Notes under the pieces: model-generated
What the model saw: the letters and a program-made list of their open reading frames with translations, nothing else
Databases searched by the model: none
Told to the model about the DNA's origin: nothing
Position numbers and translations under genes: made by a program
Shown here: positions 36,105-47,000 of the stretch, piece by piece
Layout of the letters: each line of letters begins with the position of its first letter
Numbering within the stretch: the stretch's first letter is position 1
Origin: Methylococcaceae bacterium
Lineage (GTDB): Bacteria > Pseudomonadota > Gammaproteobacteria > Methylococcales > Methylomonadaceae
DNA length: 64,000 bases
Assembly (NCBI GenBank): GCA_030693065.1
Contig: JAUYBL010000036.1
Location: 62,001 to 126,000 of the forward strand
Reading direction: 5' to 3'

Positions 36105-36770
36105 ATGACAGAGCAAGAACCAAGTAAAACCGGTGCGGGCGTTCAGGACTTAGTTGATCGTATCCGGGATCAGGGCGTATTGGCAGCCACTGAGAAAGCC
36201 GCCAAGATCATACGAGACGCCGAGGCCAAGTCGGCAAAAATGCTGGCCGATGCCAAGCAGGAAGTTGAAAAACTGCGCGAAGATGCTCGTATCGAGATTG
36301 AGGCTAACCGTGCCGCCGCGTTGGAAGCGCTGAAATTATCGGCGCGCGATACAGTATTGCAACTCAAATCCGGTATCTCATCGGCATTTGAAGTGTTTGT
36401 GCAGAAACTGGTGACATCAGCCACACGCGACGAGCAATTTATTAAATCCATTGTCTTGGTGTTGGCGGATCATGCCCAGAAAGAGCTGATTGGCGATAAA
36501 CAAATCGAAATACTTATCTCTGAATCGATACTCACCAGTCAGCCGAATGAGCAACTAAGAGACCGTTCCAAACAAACCATTCTTGGCTTATCCAGTGAAA
36601 TGCTGCGTGAAGGCGTTGTGTTAATTCCATCCAGCGAAATTGAAGGCGGCGCCAGTGTGCGTCTGGTTAAAGACAAGCTGGAAATAGATCTTTCGGACAA
36701 AGCAATTTCCAAACTGCTTTACCAGCGCATTTTGCCCCGTTTCCAATCAATACTCGAAGGTAGCGAATAA
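36105..36770 (+). CDS. atpE: V-type ATPase subunit E
   Basis: 221 residues from the ATG at 36105; a longer in-frame start at 36021 would run inside atpK. The N-terminal half is a long charged coiled coil rich in Ala, Glu and Lys (AKIIRDAEAKSAKMLADAKQ, VEKLREDARIEIEANRAAAL), the peripheral-stalk E helix; the C-terminal globular part follows from about 110. It links the head to subunit I. Five bases separate it from the DUF2764 gene. Confidence 0.88.
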   Translation: MTEQEPSKTGAGVQDLVDRIRDQGVLAATEKAAKIIRDAEAKSAKMLADAKQEVEKLREDARIEIEANRAAALEALKLSARDTVLQLKSGISSAFEVFVQKLVTSATRDEQFIKSIVLVLADHAQKELIGDKQIEILISESILTSQPNEQLRDRSKQTILGLSSEMLREGVVLIPSSEIEGGASVRLVKDKLEIDLSDKAISKLLYQRILPRFQSILEGSE

Positions 36771-36775
36771 GCATC

Positions 36776-37441
36776 ATGGCGGAACAGTACATTACATTGA
36801 TCAGCAGTCTTCCTTATCTGCCCCCATTCGAAAAAGCGGAGCGGTCGCCGATTACCCGCCTAAAACTGGAACAGCGGCTTCATATTCTAAAACCCGACGA
36901 TGCCCGGCAACTGGTCATCGCCGAAGCCCTGGTAAGCTGGCGAATGTCGCTATCAAAACCGAAAACCGACCAAGAGATGCTGTTGCGCTGTTGTGCTGCA
37001 TTGCAAGACATCAGCCACCCCGCTTTACGCGAATTTGTCGAGTTTAGGCTTGATCAGCAAACAATCCTGGCGGCATTACGGCTGCGGCAGCATGTCTTTG
37101 AATCGTCATTTTTAGAGCAGGTAAACGGCGCCAGTCGCTGGGCGAGGGTTATCGCGTCTAATTGGGATAGTCCGGATTTCAAACTGGCTGCGGTATATCC
37201 ATGGATACCTCAAGCTCGAACCTATATTGAAGCTAACGATGCCGGTGCACTTGACCGACTAATGATGGGCATTATCTGGCAACAACTTAGCCGTATCGCC
37301 GATAGCAACAGGTTCGGTTTCGAGGCGGTATTCGCTTTCGTTTTAAAATGGGACATTCTTCAAGCCTGGCTCGCACGTGATGCCGGAAAGGCAAAGAGCC
37401 GCTTTCAGGAATTGATTAAAGAGGTACAAAATGACAGCTGA
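36776..37441 (+). CDS. DUF2764 protein, probable V-ATPase subunit C equivalent
   Basis: 221 residues. It begins ITLISSLPYLPPFEKAERSP and contains RQHVFESSFLEQVNG and ESNFGFEAVFAFVLKWDIL-like text (RFGFEAVFAFVLKWDILQAW), typical of DUF2764, the protein encoded between atpE and atpA in chlamydial and spirochaete V-ATPase operons. It is thought to replace the archaeal C subunit that couples the rotor to the ring, although this is inferred from position and predicted fold. It abuts atpE and overlaps atpA by 11 bp. Confidence 0.8.
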   Translation: MAEQYITLISSLPYLPPFEKAERSPITRLKLEQRLHILKPDDARQLVIAEALVSWRMSLSKPKTDQEMLLRCCAALQDISHPALREFVEFRLDQQTILAALRLRQHVFESSFLEQVNGASRWARVIASNWDSPDFKLAAVYPWIPQARTYIEANDAGALDRLMMGIIWQQLSRIADSNRFGFEAVFAFVLKWDILQAWLARDAGKAKSRFQELIKEVQNDS

Positions 37442-39254
37442 ACATCCGCCATCCAGAACCGCGAAAATAATTGGCGTTAAGGAAAGCTTGGTGCTAATCC
37501 AGGTCGACGAAAATACGCCAATCATGAAGAATGAACTGGGCTATATCTGTGTGGGTAATGAACGCCTAAAAGCCGAGGTGCTCAGGGTGCGCAGGCGAAC
37601 CGCCGACATGCAGGTATTCGAGGATACGCGCGGTGTTAAAGTCGGCGATAAGGTGGAGCTTACCGGAGAAATGCTTTCTGCTGTGTTGGGGCCGGGTTTG
37701 TTGGGGCAAGTTTTCGATGGCTTGCTTAATCCCTTGCATGCCCTGGCTGACAACTATGGTTTTTTCCTACCTCGCGGCGTATCTGTGCCTGCGCTTGATC
37801 AAAAAAAGTCATGGCATTTTGAGCCTATCGTTGTCGTAGGTGACCGGGTATCTCCCGGCGGCGTCATCGGCACGGTGCCCGAAGGCGCATTCAAACACAA
37901 AATCATGGTGCCTTTTAATGAGCCTGAACCTGTTGAAATCACCTGGATTAGGAGCGGCGAAATGGGAGTTGACGAAGTAGCCGCTCGTTATAAGACCAGC
38001 AAAGGAATTGAGCGGGACATGACTTTATCCCAACGCTGGGCAGTGCGTAAACCGATACCGGAAGCGCTTATCCGCCGCCGTTTTGCTGAGCGCCTTTATC
38101 CTACCGAACCGATTACGACAGCAACCCGCATTATTGATACGTTTTTTCCTATTGCACAAGGCGGCACCGGCTGTATCCCCGGCCCGTTCGGTGCGGGTAA
38201 AACTGTCTTGCAAAGCTGTATCGCCCGCTATTCGACGGTTGACATCGTCATCATCGTTGCCTGCGGCGAACGGGCAGGCGAAGTGGTCGAAACCATTACC
38301 GAATATCCTGAGGCTAAAGACCCTAGGACGGGCGGCACCTTGATGGATAGAACCATCATTATTTGTAACACCTCGTCAATGCCGGTCGCGGCCCGCGAAG
38401 CCTCCATTTATACCGGCATCACTTTAGGCGAATATTTCCGGCAGATGGGCTATCACGTGCTGCTGATTGCCGATTCGACTTCGCGCTGGGCACAAGCCAT
38501 GCGTGAAACCTCGGGGCGAATGGAAGAGATTCCCGGTGAAGAGGCCTTTCCCGCCTATCTGGATTCTTCGGTTAAAAATGTTTACGAACGCGCCGGGGTG
38601 TTGCGTTGCCCGGATGGTTCAACGGGCAGTTTAACCATGATCGGCACAGTCTCCCCGGCTGGCGGCAATTTTGAGGAACCGGTGACTCAAGCCACCCTTG
38701 GCACAGTTAAAACCTTTCTGGGTTTATCGGCCGACCGCGCTTACCGGCGTTTTTACCCAGCCATTGATCCGCTGATTTCCTGGTCGCGCTATCTTGATCA
38801 ACTGGGGTCCTGGTTTACCGGAAATCTTGACGTCAATTGGGTGCGCGATGTTAAGTCAATGCAGCAATTGCTGGAGCAAGGCGACGGTATCTATCAGATG
38901 ATGCAAGTCACAGGCGAAGAAGGTATTACCGAGGAAGACTTTATTACCTGGCAGAAATCTTTATTGCTGGACATGGTCTATCTCCAACAGGATGCGTTCG
39001 ATGAAATTGATGCCTGTATGCCCCGAGAACGGCAGCTTGAGAGCTTTCGCCTGCTGAAAGGGCTTATCGACGCCGACTATCGCTTCAAGGATAAAGATGA
39101 AGCCAGAGGATTTTTCACGGAAATAACCAGTCTGTATAAAAATTGGAACTACAGCGCGCCCGACTCGGCTGAATTCGAACGTTACCGCAAGGAAATTACC
39201 GATCTTGCAACTCAGCATGGATATATCGCAGCAATCAAACAAGCCACACCATAG
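37431..39254 (+). CDS. atpA: V-type ATPase subunit A (catalytic)
   Basis: 607 residues. The P-loop GPFGAGKTVLQS (about 250-261), the preceding GGTGCIPG, the Walker B LLIADSTSRWAQAMRETSG and EIPGEEAFPAYL are those of catalytic A/V-type subunits; the bulge domain (about 110-190) is present (GTVPEGAFKHKIMVPFNEPE). Family P-loops usually read GPFGSGKT; the Ser-to-Ala change is common in this clade. It is last in the operon, ending 55 bp before ppk2. Confidence 0.96.
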   Translation: MTAEHPPSRTAKIIGVKESLVLIQVDENTPIMKNELGYICVGNERLKAEVLRVRRRTADMQVFEDTRGVKVGDKVELTGEMLSAVLGPGLLGQVFDGLLNPLHALADNYGFFLPRGVSVPALDQKKSWHFEPIVVVGDRVSPGGVIGTVPEGAFKHKIMVPFNEPEPVEITWIRSGEMGVDEVAARYKTSKGIERDMTLSQRWAVRKPIPEALIRRRFAERLYPTEPITTATRIIDTFFPIAQGGTGCIPGPFGAGKTVLQSCIARYSTVDIVIIVACGERAGEVVETITEYPEAKDPRTGGTLMDRTIIICNTSSMPVAAREASIYTGITLGEYFRQMGYHVLLIADSTSRWAQAMRETSGRMEEIPGEEAFPAYLDSSVKNVYERAGVLRCPDGSTGSLTMIGTVSPAGGNFEEPVTQATLGTVKTFLGLSADRAYRRFYPAIDPLISWSRYLDQLGSWFTGNLDVNWVRDVKSMQQLLEQGDGIYQMMQVTGEEGITEEDFITWQKSLLLDMVYLQQDAFDEIDACMPRERQLESFRLLKGLIDADYRFKDKDEARGFFTEITSLYKNWNYSAPDSAEFERYRKEITDLATQHGYIAAIKQATP

Positions 39255-39309
39255 GAAGCTGAGAGTAGCTAATGGCAGAAATGCCCCATCATTATTAACA
39301 GAGCCAATT

Positions 39310-40203
39310 ATGATAAAGAAAAAATACATCAACCTTTTTCACGTCAAACCTGGAAAAAAAATTCACCTTAAAGACTATGACACCGGCTGGGCTCAAACCG
39401 ATGAGTTTAAGGACTTTGGTAAGGAGAAAGTAAAGGAGCGTGCCAATGCCGTTCTTGAACAGAATGTGCAAGACCTGGCCGAGGTGCAGCAATTGCTGTA
39501 CGCGGATGATCGTTACTCGCTGTTAATAGTTTTTCAGGCGATGGACGCTGCCGGTAAAGACGGCACCATCAAACACGTTATGTCTGGCGTCAATCCGCAA
39601 GGGTGTCAGGTTTTCAGTTTCAAAAAACCTTCCAGCGAGGATTTGGATCATAACTTTCTCTGGCGCTACATGAAAAGCCTGCCGGAAAGAGGCCGAATCG
39701 GCATCTTCAACCGCTCATATTACGAAGATGTACTGGTAGTTAAAGTTCATCCTGAACTGCTCCAGAATCTACCTGATGGCAAAAAGGGCAAGTCATTCTG
39801 GGAAAATCGTTACGAAGACATTAATGCATTCGAACGTCATCTCGAACGTAACGGCACGGTAATCCTGAAGTTTTTCCTGAATGTTTCCAAGAAAGAACAA
39901 AAAAAACGTTTCTTGGAGCGCTTAGATCGCCCTGAAAAAAATTGGAAATTTTCGTCCGCTGATCTTGCTGAACGCGGGCATTGGGATGATTACCAGGAAG
40001 CGTATGAAGACATGATTAACGCTACCAGCACTGACTGGGCCCCCTGGTACATTATTCCCGCCGACAATAAATGGGTGACGAGAGCCTTAGTGGCGGACAT
40101 TATCACTACGGCATTGAATGATCTGAATTTGAAATTTCCTAAGCTGGATGATGAACAGCTCAAATTATTGGAGCAGTCCAAAAAAGCACTTAATGAGGAA
40201 TAA
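39310..40203 (+). CDS. ppk2: Polyphosphate:nucleotide phosphotransferase PPK2 (class III-like)
   Basis: 297 residues from the ATG at 39310; a start at 39205 lies within atpA. The Walker A QAMDAAGKDGTIKHVMSGVN (about 74-93), Walker B FNRSYYEDVLVVKVH, the lid lysine/arginine region (FLERLDRPEKNWKFS) and TSTDWAPWYIIPADNKW match PPK2 class III-type enzymes such as that of Meiothermus ruber, which phosphorylate both AMP and ADP using polyphosphate. It could make ATP from stored polyphosphate for the V-ATPase encoded just upstream, or the reverse. The 55-bp gap suggests it shares the ATPase transcript. Class assignment is from remembered motif similarity. Confidence 0.9.
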   Translation: MIKKKYINLFHVKPGKKIHLKDYDTGWAQTDEFKDFGKEKVKERANAVLEQNVQDLAEVQQLLYADDRYSLLIVFQAMDAAGKDGTIKHVMSGVNPQGCQVFSFKKPSSEDLDHNFLWRYMKSLPERGRIGIFNRSYYEDVLVVKVHPELLQNLPDGKKGKSFWENRYEDINAFERHLERNGTVILKFFLNVSKKEQKKRFLERLDRPEKNWKFSSADLAERGHWDDYQEAYEDMINATSTDWAPWYIIPADNKWVTRALVADIITTALNDLNLKFPKLDDEQLKLLEQSKKALNEE

Positions 40204-40250
40204 TCCATGAACAATCTTAATCGCTCAATGTTGCGCAGTACCTGTTCATA

Positions 40251-41942
40251 ATGAAGGCCCACTCAACCGGCGCACAGGCAAAACAATCCAGCACTAACCT
40301 GCTGCGCTTTGATGTGATCGCCGGTCTTACAGCAGCAGCGGTAATTCTGCCCAAGGCTATGGCTTACGCGACTGTCGCCGGTTTGCCGGTTGAAGTCGGC
40401 CTGTATACAGCCTTTATCCCGATGATTATTTACGCCCTGCTGGGCTCATCGCAAGTGCTCAGCTTTAGCTCCACTACCACCCTGGGTATTCTGGCCGGAA
40501 CACAACTGGGTATGGTGGTGCCGGACGGCAATCCCGAGCAGCTAATCACCGCCGTTGCCACCCTGACCGCACTGGTGGGGTTATTGCTGATACTGGCGTC
40601 GTTGCTGCGTCTGGGCTTCATCGCCAACTTTATTTCCGCGCCGGTTCTGACCGGCTTTAAGACCGGAATCGCCCTGGTGATTGTGCTGGATCAGTTGCCG
40701 AAACTGCTGGGTTTCCACATTACCAAGCAAGGCTTTATTCGCGATTTATTCAGTATCATCCATCATCTACCCCAGACCTCACTCATCACACTGGCAGTGG
40801 CCGCAGCAACGGTGCTGGTGTTGATCGGCATGGAACGTCTGTGGTCACATTCGCCTGCACCTTTGGTCGCCGTTGGCGGCAGCATCGCCGCGTCGTGGTT
40901 CTTCGGCTTGAATACGCAGGGTGTCGCAATAGTTGGCCTGATTCCGGAAGGATTGCCGTCGCTGACGTTGCCGGATGTTGCACTGGTTGAACAGTTACTG
41001 CCTGGCGCGTTTGGTATAGCGCTGATGAGCTTCACCGAATCAATCGCCGTGGCGCGTACCTTTGCCCGTAGCGCAGAGCCGCCGGTCAATGCCAACCGTG
41101 AGCTCATCGCCACCGGGGTGGCCAATCTGGGCGGCGCACTGTTCGGAGCAATGCCGGCGGGAGGCGGCACGACACAAACTGCGGTCGTGCGTGCTGCCGG
41201 TGGCCGCTCACAGAAAGCATCGCTGGTAACGGCAAGTACCGCCGCGGCGATCATGCTATTGCTTGCACCATTACTGGGCTTGCTGCCATACGCTACGCTG
41301 GCATCGGTGGTTATCGTCTACTCGGTCGGGCTAATCCAACCTGCGGAGTTCGTGGCTATCAACAAGGTACGTAAAATGGAGTTTTACTGGGCTGTCGTGG
41401 CATGTGTCGGTGTGCTGATATTCGGCACCTTACAAGGCATCGTAGTGGCGATCATCGTATCGGTAATCGGACTTTTCAGCCAGGTCACCAACCCGCGTGT
41501 TTATGTGATAGGCCGTAAGCACGGACACGACATACTGCGACCGCTGTCACCTGAACATCCTAACGACGAAACGATGGATGGCTTGCTCATCTTACGCCCG
41601 GAAGGACGTCTCTTATTTGTCAATGTACAAAACGTAACCGAGCAGGTTCAAGCACTGGTTGCCCAATATAAGCCACAGGTGCTTGTGCTGGATTTGAGTC
41701 GGGTGCCGGATATTGAATACTCGGCATTACAAGTACTTATAGAACGTGAAAAACGTGCGACTGAAAATGGCAGCACGCTGTGGCTGGTCGGGCTGAATCC
41801 CCGTGTCGAAGAAGTTGTACGCAATTCCGGACTGGCAGAAAGGCTAGGTCACGAGCGCTTGCTATTTAACGCACGCACGGCAATCGAAAAGTATCAGGCT
41901 CAAGAAGCGGCTGCAGGTAATTCACCGTCTTCCGAATCATGA
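40251..41942 (+). CDS. SulP family anion transporter with STAS domain
   Basis: 563 residues. The membrane domain starts LRFDVIAGLTAAAVILPKAM and has 10-14 helices, with the SulP pattern AMPAGGGTTQTAVVRAAGGR. A C-terminal STAS domain (about 440-545: LLILRPEGRLLFVNVQNV, LVLDLSRVPDIEYSALQ) regulates transport. SulP members move sulfate, bicarbonate or other anions into the cytoplasm, coupled to sodium or protons; which one is not shown here. It follows ppk2 by 47 bp on the same strand and converges on the channel gene. Confidence 0.92.
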   Translation: MKAHSTGAQAKQSSTNLLRFDVIAGLTAAAVILPKAMAYATVAGLPVEVGLYTAFIPMIIYALLGSSQVLSFSSTTTLGILAGTQLGMVVPDGNPEQLITAVATLTALVGLLLILASLLRLGFIANFISAPVLTGFKTGIALVIVLDQLPKLLGFHITKQGFIRDLFSIIHHLPQTSLITLAVAAATVLVLIGMERLWSHSPAPLVAVGGSIAASWFFGLNTQGVAIVGLIPEGLPSLTLPDVALVEQLLPGAFGIALMSFTESIAVARTFARSAEPPVNANRELIATGVANLGGALFGAMPAGGGTTQTAVVRAAGGRSQKASLVTASTAAAIMLLLAPLLGLLPYATLASVVIVYSVGLIQPAEFVAINKVRKMEFYWAVVACVGVLIFGTLQGIVVAIIVSVIGLFSQVTNPRVYVIGRKHGHDILRPLSPEHPNDETMDGLLILRPEGRLLFVNVQNVTEQVQALVAQYKPQVLVLDLSRVPDIEYSALQVLIEREKRATENGSTLWLVGLNPRVEEVVRNSGLAERLGHERLLFNARTAIEKYQAQEAAAGNSPSSES

Positions 41943-41960
41943 TTATTGTTGAAAAAGGTT

Positions 41961-42653
41961 TCATTCCTGCCGGTGCTTATTACTGTAAACACCGACCAAA
42001 CTGGCCACCATTACTGCTAGATAAAATTGCCCGATCACCGCTTCCAGATAGGCAAAAGTGCGGACTAGACCTCCGATGGGCGCAATATCGCCATAACCCA
42101 GACTGGCCAGCGTCACAAAGCTGAAATAAAGTAGATCAAGAAATATCTCCTGTTCGTTTGTATTGATATTGCCGGAAAAAGTGGCCCAACCATAAAGATC
42201 TAACAACCGATACAAAAGCGCCCAAATAAGCCCTAGAAGCAAATAGACGCAAAAAGCCCCGACCAGAGAATTTAAATCTACCTTATGCCAAATAAATATA
42301 TTACGCGCCGCAATCCAACAACTTAGACTGCAAAATATCAGCATTAACAGCAGTCCAATTAACTCCACAATCGGGTTTAATTCATTAAATACATAATTAA
42401 TAACGCTTATGCTGGAAATGCCCAGCACCAACAGTGTACCCAGCTGAAAAATGCGCCGTGAAACCGACAAACTCCAAATAGCAACCAACATGAACAAACT
42501 AAATAGAAGTGTCATGGAATAGCGCCCTACCCCTAAGCTATGAGAAAGCGGTAAAGCCAAGAACGTAAATATCAATCCGGCAAATAAATACCAAAAGTTA
42601 CCACCATAGCGGTTGATGATAGGGGGGATTTCTTTTTTCTCAGTTTCCTTCAT
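41961..42653 (-). CDS. Ion channel family protein, probable potassium channel
   Basis: 230 residues from the ATG at 42653, preceded by AAAGGTGAG; an upstream start at 42713 lacks such a site. Six or so hydrophobic segments, then a pore loop SFVTLASLGYGDIAPIGG with the GYGD selectivity signature, and a last helix. The pore reads TLASLGYGD, a variant of T-x-G-Y-G, so potassium selectivity is likely but not certain. No RCK or other regulatory domain follows. It is divergent from the efflux operon by 164 bp. Confidence 0.87.
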   Translation of the reverse strand: MKETEKKEIPPIINRYGGNFWYLFAGLIFTFLALPLSHSLGVGRYSMTLLFSLFMLVAIWSLSVSRRIFQLGTLLVLGISSISVINYVFNELNPIVELIGLLLMLIFCSLSCWIAARNIFIWHKVDLNSLVGAFCVYLLLGLIWALLYRLLDLYGWATFSGNINTNEQEIFLDLLYFSFVTLASLGYGDIAPIGGLVRTFAYLEAVIGQFYLAVMVASLVGVYSNKHRQE

Positions 42654-42817
42654 ATGCTCACCTTTAAATTTAACGCAACGTAAATGGGGCATTCGCTTGG
42701 ATATTATCATCAAAAAACCCGAATGTTTTTTCTTGGCTTTACCTTAAAAACAGATTAGCCTCTAAGTGGAAGCATAATCGATATTCAACTGACACATTTT
42801 TATCGAATGGATAGCGT

Positions 42818-44002
42818 ATGAAATCAAACAAGCATTCTTCAACAAGCCATCGCAGCGGCAACCGCACTCGGCAGCGTTACCGAGGTTTTTTTGCAATAAC
42901 ATTGATAGCACTGTCCAGCGCTTGCAATAACACCGAACCAACACCCGCTGCAGCATTACCAGTAGTGGAAGTTACCGAGGTACTGCAACAAGATGTTCCC
43001 CTTTGGCAGGAATGGATCGGCAGTCTGGATGGCATGGTGAATGCGCAGATTTTGGCTCAGGTCTCGGGTTACCTGATCAAGCAGTATTATCAGGAAGGCC
43101 AAATAGTCAAAAAAGGCCAGCTGCTTTATGAAATTGATCCGAAAGTATTTCAGGCAAACTTGGACGGTGCCCGCAGTAGTTTGGCTAGGCAGCAAGCGGT
43201 GTTGATAACCGCCCGACTGGACTTAGAGCGCGTAAAACGATTATTACCTGAACGAGCCGTCAGTGTTCGGGATCGTGACAATGCTGTTGGCCGTGAAGCC
43301 TCTGCTGAAGCGGAGGTGCTGACCGCCAAAGCGGCTGTGGACAGCGCCCAGCTGCAACTGGGCTTTACTAAGATCACCTCGCCTATCGATGGCGTTGCCG
43401 GCATTTCTAAAGCACAACTTGGTAATCTGGTGGGGCCAGGCAGTGCTAATGCTGAATTGACGACCATTTCCCAGCTTGATCCCATCAAAGCCTATATCCC
43501 TATCAGCGAGCAGGAATACTTACAACTCGCGCGTAACAAACAAAACAAAAACCAACACGATGACCAACCGCTAGAACTTGTACTTGCCGATGGCTCAGTT
43601 TACCCATACCCAGGCAAATTCTTCTTCGCTGACCGAGAGGTCAACATCAAGACCGGCACGATTCAGGTCGCCATATTGTTCCCCAATCCAGGCAATCTGT
43701 TGCGCCCTGGGCAATACGCCAGAGTACGCGCCCTTATCAAGCACAAACCCGCCGCTTTATTAGTACCGCAACGCGCGGTTGGAGAAATGCAAGGCCGACG
43801 TTTGGTAGCGGTCGTCAAACCCGACAACACTGTTGAGCTGCGTCCGGTAAAAGCCGCTGAAGTCATAGGTCGACTGTGGGTGATTGATGAAGGTTTACAC
43901 CCTGGCGAACGAGTCATCGTCGAAGGCATCCAAAAAGTGCGGCCCGGCACCACGGTCGATCCTAAACCTTATGCGGAAGCTGCCGCTACCGGCGAGAGGT
44001 AA
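42818..44002 (+). CDS. RND efflux periplasmic adaptor (membrane fusion protein)
   Basis: 394 residues with a lipoprotein-type N-terminus (LIALSSAC, cysteine about 36), then the beta-barrel/lipoyl/hairpin layout of AcrA: VSGYLIKQYYQEGQIVKKGQ, LYEIDPKVFQANLDGARSSL, a coiled-coil hairpin, and LGFTKITSPIDGVAGISKAQ. It joins the inner-membrane pump encoded 6 bp downstream to the outer-membrane channel. First gene of a three-gene tripartite system ending at a strong terminator at 48601-48639. Confidence 0.94.
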   Translation: MKSNKHSSTSHRSGNRTRQRYRGFFAITLIALSSACNNTEPTPAAALPVVEVTEVLQQDVPLWQEWIGSLDGMVNAQILAQVSGYLIKQYYQEGQIVKKGQLLYEIDPKVFQANLDGARSSLARQQAVLITARLDLERVKRLLPERAVSVRDRDNAVGREASAEAEVLTAKAAVDSAQLQLGFTKITSPIDGVAGISKAQLGNLVGPGSANAELTTISQLDPIKAYIPISEQEYLQLARNKQNKNQHDDQPLELVLADGSVYPYPGKFFFADREVNIKTGTIQVAILFPNPGNLLRPGQYARVRALIKHKPAALLVPQRAVGEMQGRRLVAVVKPDNTVELRPVKAAEVIGRLWVIDEGLHPGERVIVEGIQKVRPGTTVDPKPYAEAAATGER

Positions 44003-44008
44003 CTCGCC

Positions 44009-47000
44009 ATGGCAAAATTTTTCATAAATCGCCCCATTGTGGCGATTGTTATCGCTATTTTGATGGTCATGATCGGTTTAGTTTCAATGATGGGCTTGCC
44101 GATTTCTCAGTTTCCGAACATCGCACCACCGGAAATTCAGGTTCAAACTACTTACACCGGTGCTGATGCCGTGACTGTCGAGCAATCGGTAGCAACCCCG
44201 ATTGAGCAGCAAATGTCTGGCGTGGATAACATGAACTACATGTATTCCATCAACGCCAACAACGGCCAGATGACCTTACGGGTCAATTTTGACGTCGCCA
44301 CCGATCCCAACACCGACCAAGTTTTGACGCAAATGCGCAAATCCCAGGCCGAGTCACAACTGCCGCAAGATGTGCGCAACTTTGGCGTCAACGTACAAAA
44401 ATCGACCGCTTCGCCGTTAGTGATGTTCGCGCTCTACTCGCCTAAAGGCAGTTACGACAATATCTTCCTGGCCAACTATGCCTACATCAACATCAATGAC
44501 CAGATGACACGGGTCAAAGGCATAGCCAGTGTCTCAGTATTCGGCGCGGGTCAGTATGCGATGCGTATCTGGGTTAAGCCAGACCAGCTCGCCAAACTCA
44601 ATATCACCATTCCGGAAATCATTAGCGCCGTGCAGGCGCAAAACAACGTCAACCCGGCCGGTAAGGTGGGCGGCGAACCGGTACCGCAAGGACAAGAATT
44701 CACTTATGCAGTGCGTGCGCAAGGCCGCCTGCAAACCGAGGAAGAATTCGGCAATATTGTCTTACGCGCAGAACCCGATGGCTCAATCGTCCGCATTAAA
44801 GATGTTGGCCGCATTGAACTCGGCGCCCAAACCTATGACATGGTGGGCCGATTAAACGGCAAACCGGCGGCCTTAATTGCGCTCTATCAGTTGCCTGGTT
44901 CGAACGCGATTGAAGCAGCCGAAGGCGCCAAAAAAACCATGGCAGAATTGAAGGCGCGTTTCCCTAATGACCTGGATTATGTGGTGGCGTTGGATACCAC
45001 TCTGGCAGTCACCGAGGGTATCAATGAAATCATGCATACCTTGTTGGAGGCGTTGGTACTGGTCATTCTGGTAGTATTTTTGTTCCTGCAAGGCTGGCGC
45101 CCTACCCTGATTCCGTTACTGGCAGTGCCGGTATCGCTGATCGGTACGTTTATGCTGTTTCCGGTTCTGGGTTTCTCTATTAATACCCTGTCGTTGTTCG
45201 GTTTGGTTCTAGCGATTGGTTTGGTGGTAGACGACCCAATCGTAGTGGTAGAGGCAGTTGAACATCACATCGCCCAAGGCCTTAGTCCCAAAGAGGCCAC
45301 CCTTAAAACCATGCGGGAAGTGACCGGTCCGATTATCGGCACGTCGCTGGCATTGATTGCTGTGTTTTTGCCGACGGTGTTCATTCCCGGCATTACCGGC
45401 CGGTTATATCAGCAATTTGCGGTAACGGTTGGCGTATCAGTGATGATCTCCACCTTTAACTCCCTGTCGCTAAGTCCGGCTTTAGCGGCATTACTGTTAA
45501 AACCCAAAGTACGTGGCACCGGCCCCGTACAAAAATTTTATGATGCCTTTAACCGCCAGTTTGGTCGTGCCAATGAAGGCTATGTGGGTTTCTGCGCAGT
45601 ATTGATTCGCAAAAGTCTATTAAGCATGGTGTTTCTGGGCATTCTGGCGGTATTTGCCGGTGGACTCGGTAAAAATGTACCGATGGGCTTTCTACCTGAC
45701 GAAGATCAAGGCTATTTATATGCTGGTATTCAGCTTCCCAACGTAAGTTCCTTACAACGCACCGACGAAGTTACCCGCAAGGTCGAAGAGATATTAAAAA
45801 ACACCCCAGGCGTTGAATATTACTCCTCGGTAATCGGCTATAACATGCTCAGTCAGGCCAATACTACTTACAACACGTTCTTTTTCATCTCGCTAAAGAA
45901 CTGGGCTGAACGCACTAAACCGGAAGAGCAATATGCGGCGATTAAGGCCCATCTAAACAAAGAATTAGGTAGTCTCCCGGAAGCGATTGGTTTCGCTTTT
46001 CCGCCGCCTGCAATTCCCGGCGTCGGCACCTCGGGAGGTGTCAGCATGGTATTGGAAGACCGGGCCGGTAAAGATGTGACCTTCCTGGCAGAAAATACCG
46101 ACAAATTTATCGCTGCCGCCAAAAAGCGTCCAGAAATCGCCGGTCTATTTACGACTGGCCTGCCCTCTGTTCCGCAGATTTTCGTGGAAGTGGATAGAGA
46201 TAAAGTATTAAAGCAAGGCGTGCAGTTGTCGGATGTCTACAAAACCCTGCAAGCCTACATGGGCAGTGGTTTTATCAACTACTTCAATCGCTTCGGACGC
46301 CAGTGGCAAACCTATGTGCAGGCGGAAGGAGAGTACCGAAAAGATACCGATTCGCTGGGGCAATTTTATGTCCGTAACAGTTCCGGCGACACCGTCCCCT
46401 TATCGGCGTTGACCAGCGTGCGTAAAACCGAAGGACCGGAATTTACCATGCGTTACAACTTATTCCGCTGCCAACAAATCAGCGCCTCAGCCAAACCCGG
46501 CTACAGCTCCGTGCAGGTGATGAAAGCGCTGGAGGAAGTGTTCGCCGAAACCATGCCTTCGGACATGGGCTATGACTACATTGGCATGAGCTTCCAAGAG
46601 AAACAAGCTCAGCAAGGGGTGTCGCCTGCGGTGGTATTCGCCTTCGCGATCTTTTGCGTATTTCTGATTCTTGCTGCCTTGTACGAAAGCTGGAGCCTTC
46701 CGTTCAGTGTGTTATTAGGTACACCCATTGCAATATTCGGTGCGTTTGCCGGGTTAATGATCGGTCAGTATGAGAACAATATTTACGCGCAAATCGGCCT
46801 GGTAATGTTGATTGGTCTTGCCGCCAAAAATGCCATTCTCATCGTCGAATTTGCCAAAATGGGTGTCGAGGAAGGTAAAACCGTCTATGACGCCTCATTA
46901 GAAGCGGCCCGCTTGCGACTAAGGCCAATTCTGATGACCGCATTGTCGTTCATTCTGGGTTGTTTACCGTTAGCGATCGCCAGCGGTGCCGGCGCTTTGT

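Noticed and set aside
42342-42653. Voltage-sensor domain in the channel gene
   Set aside because: The early helices lack the regularly spaced arginines of a voltage sensor, so I call it only an ion channel.
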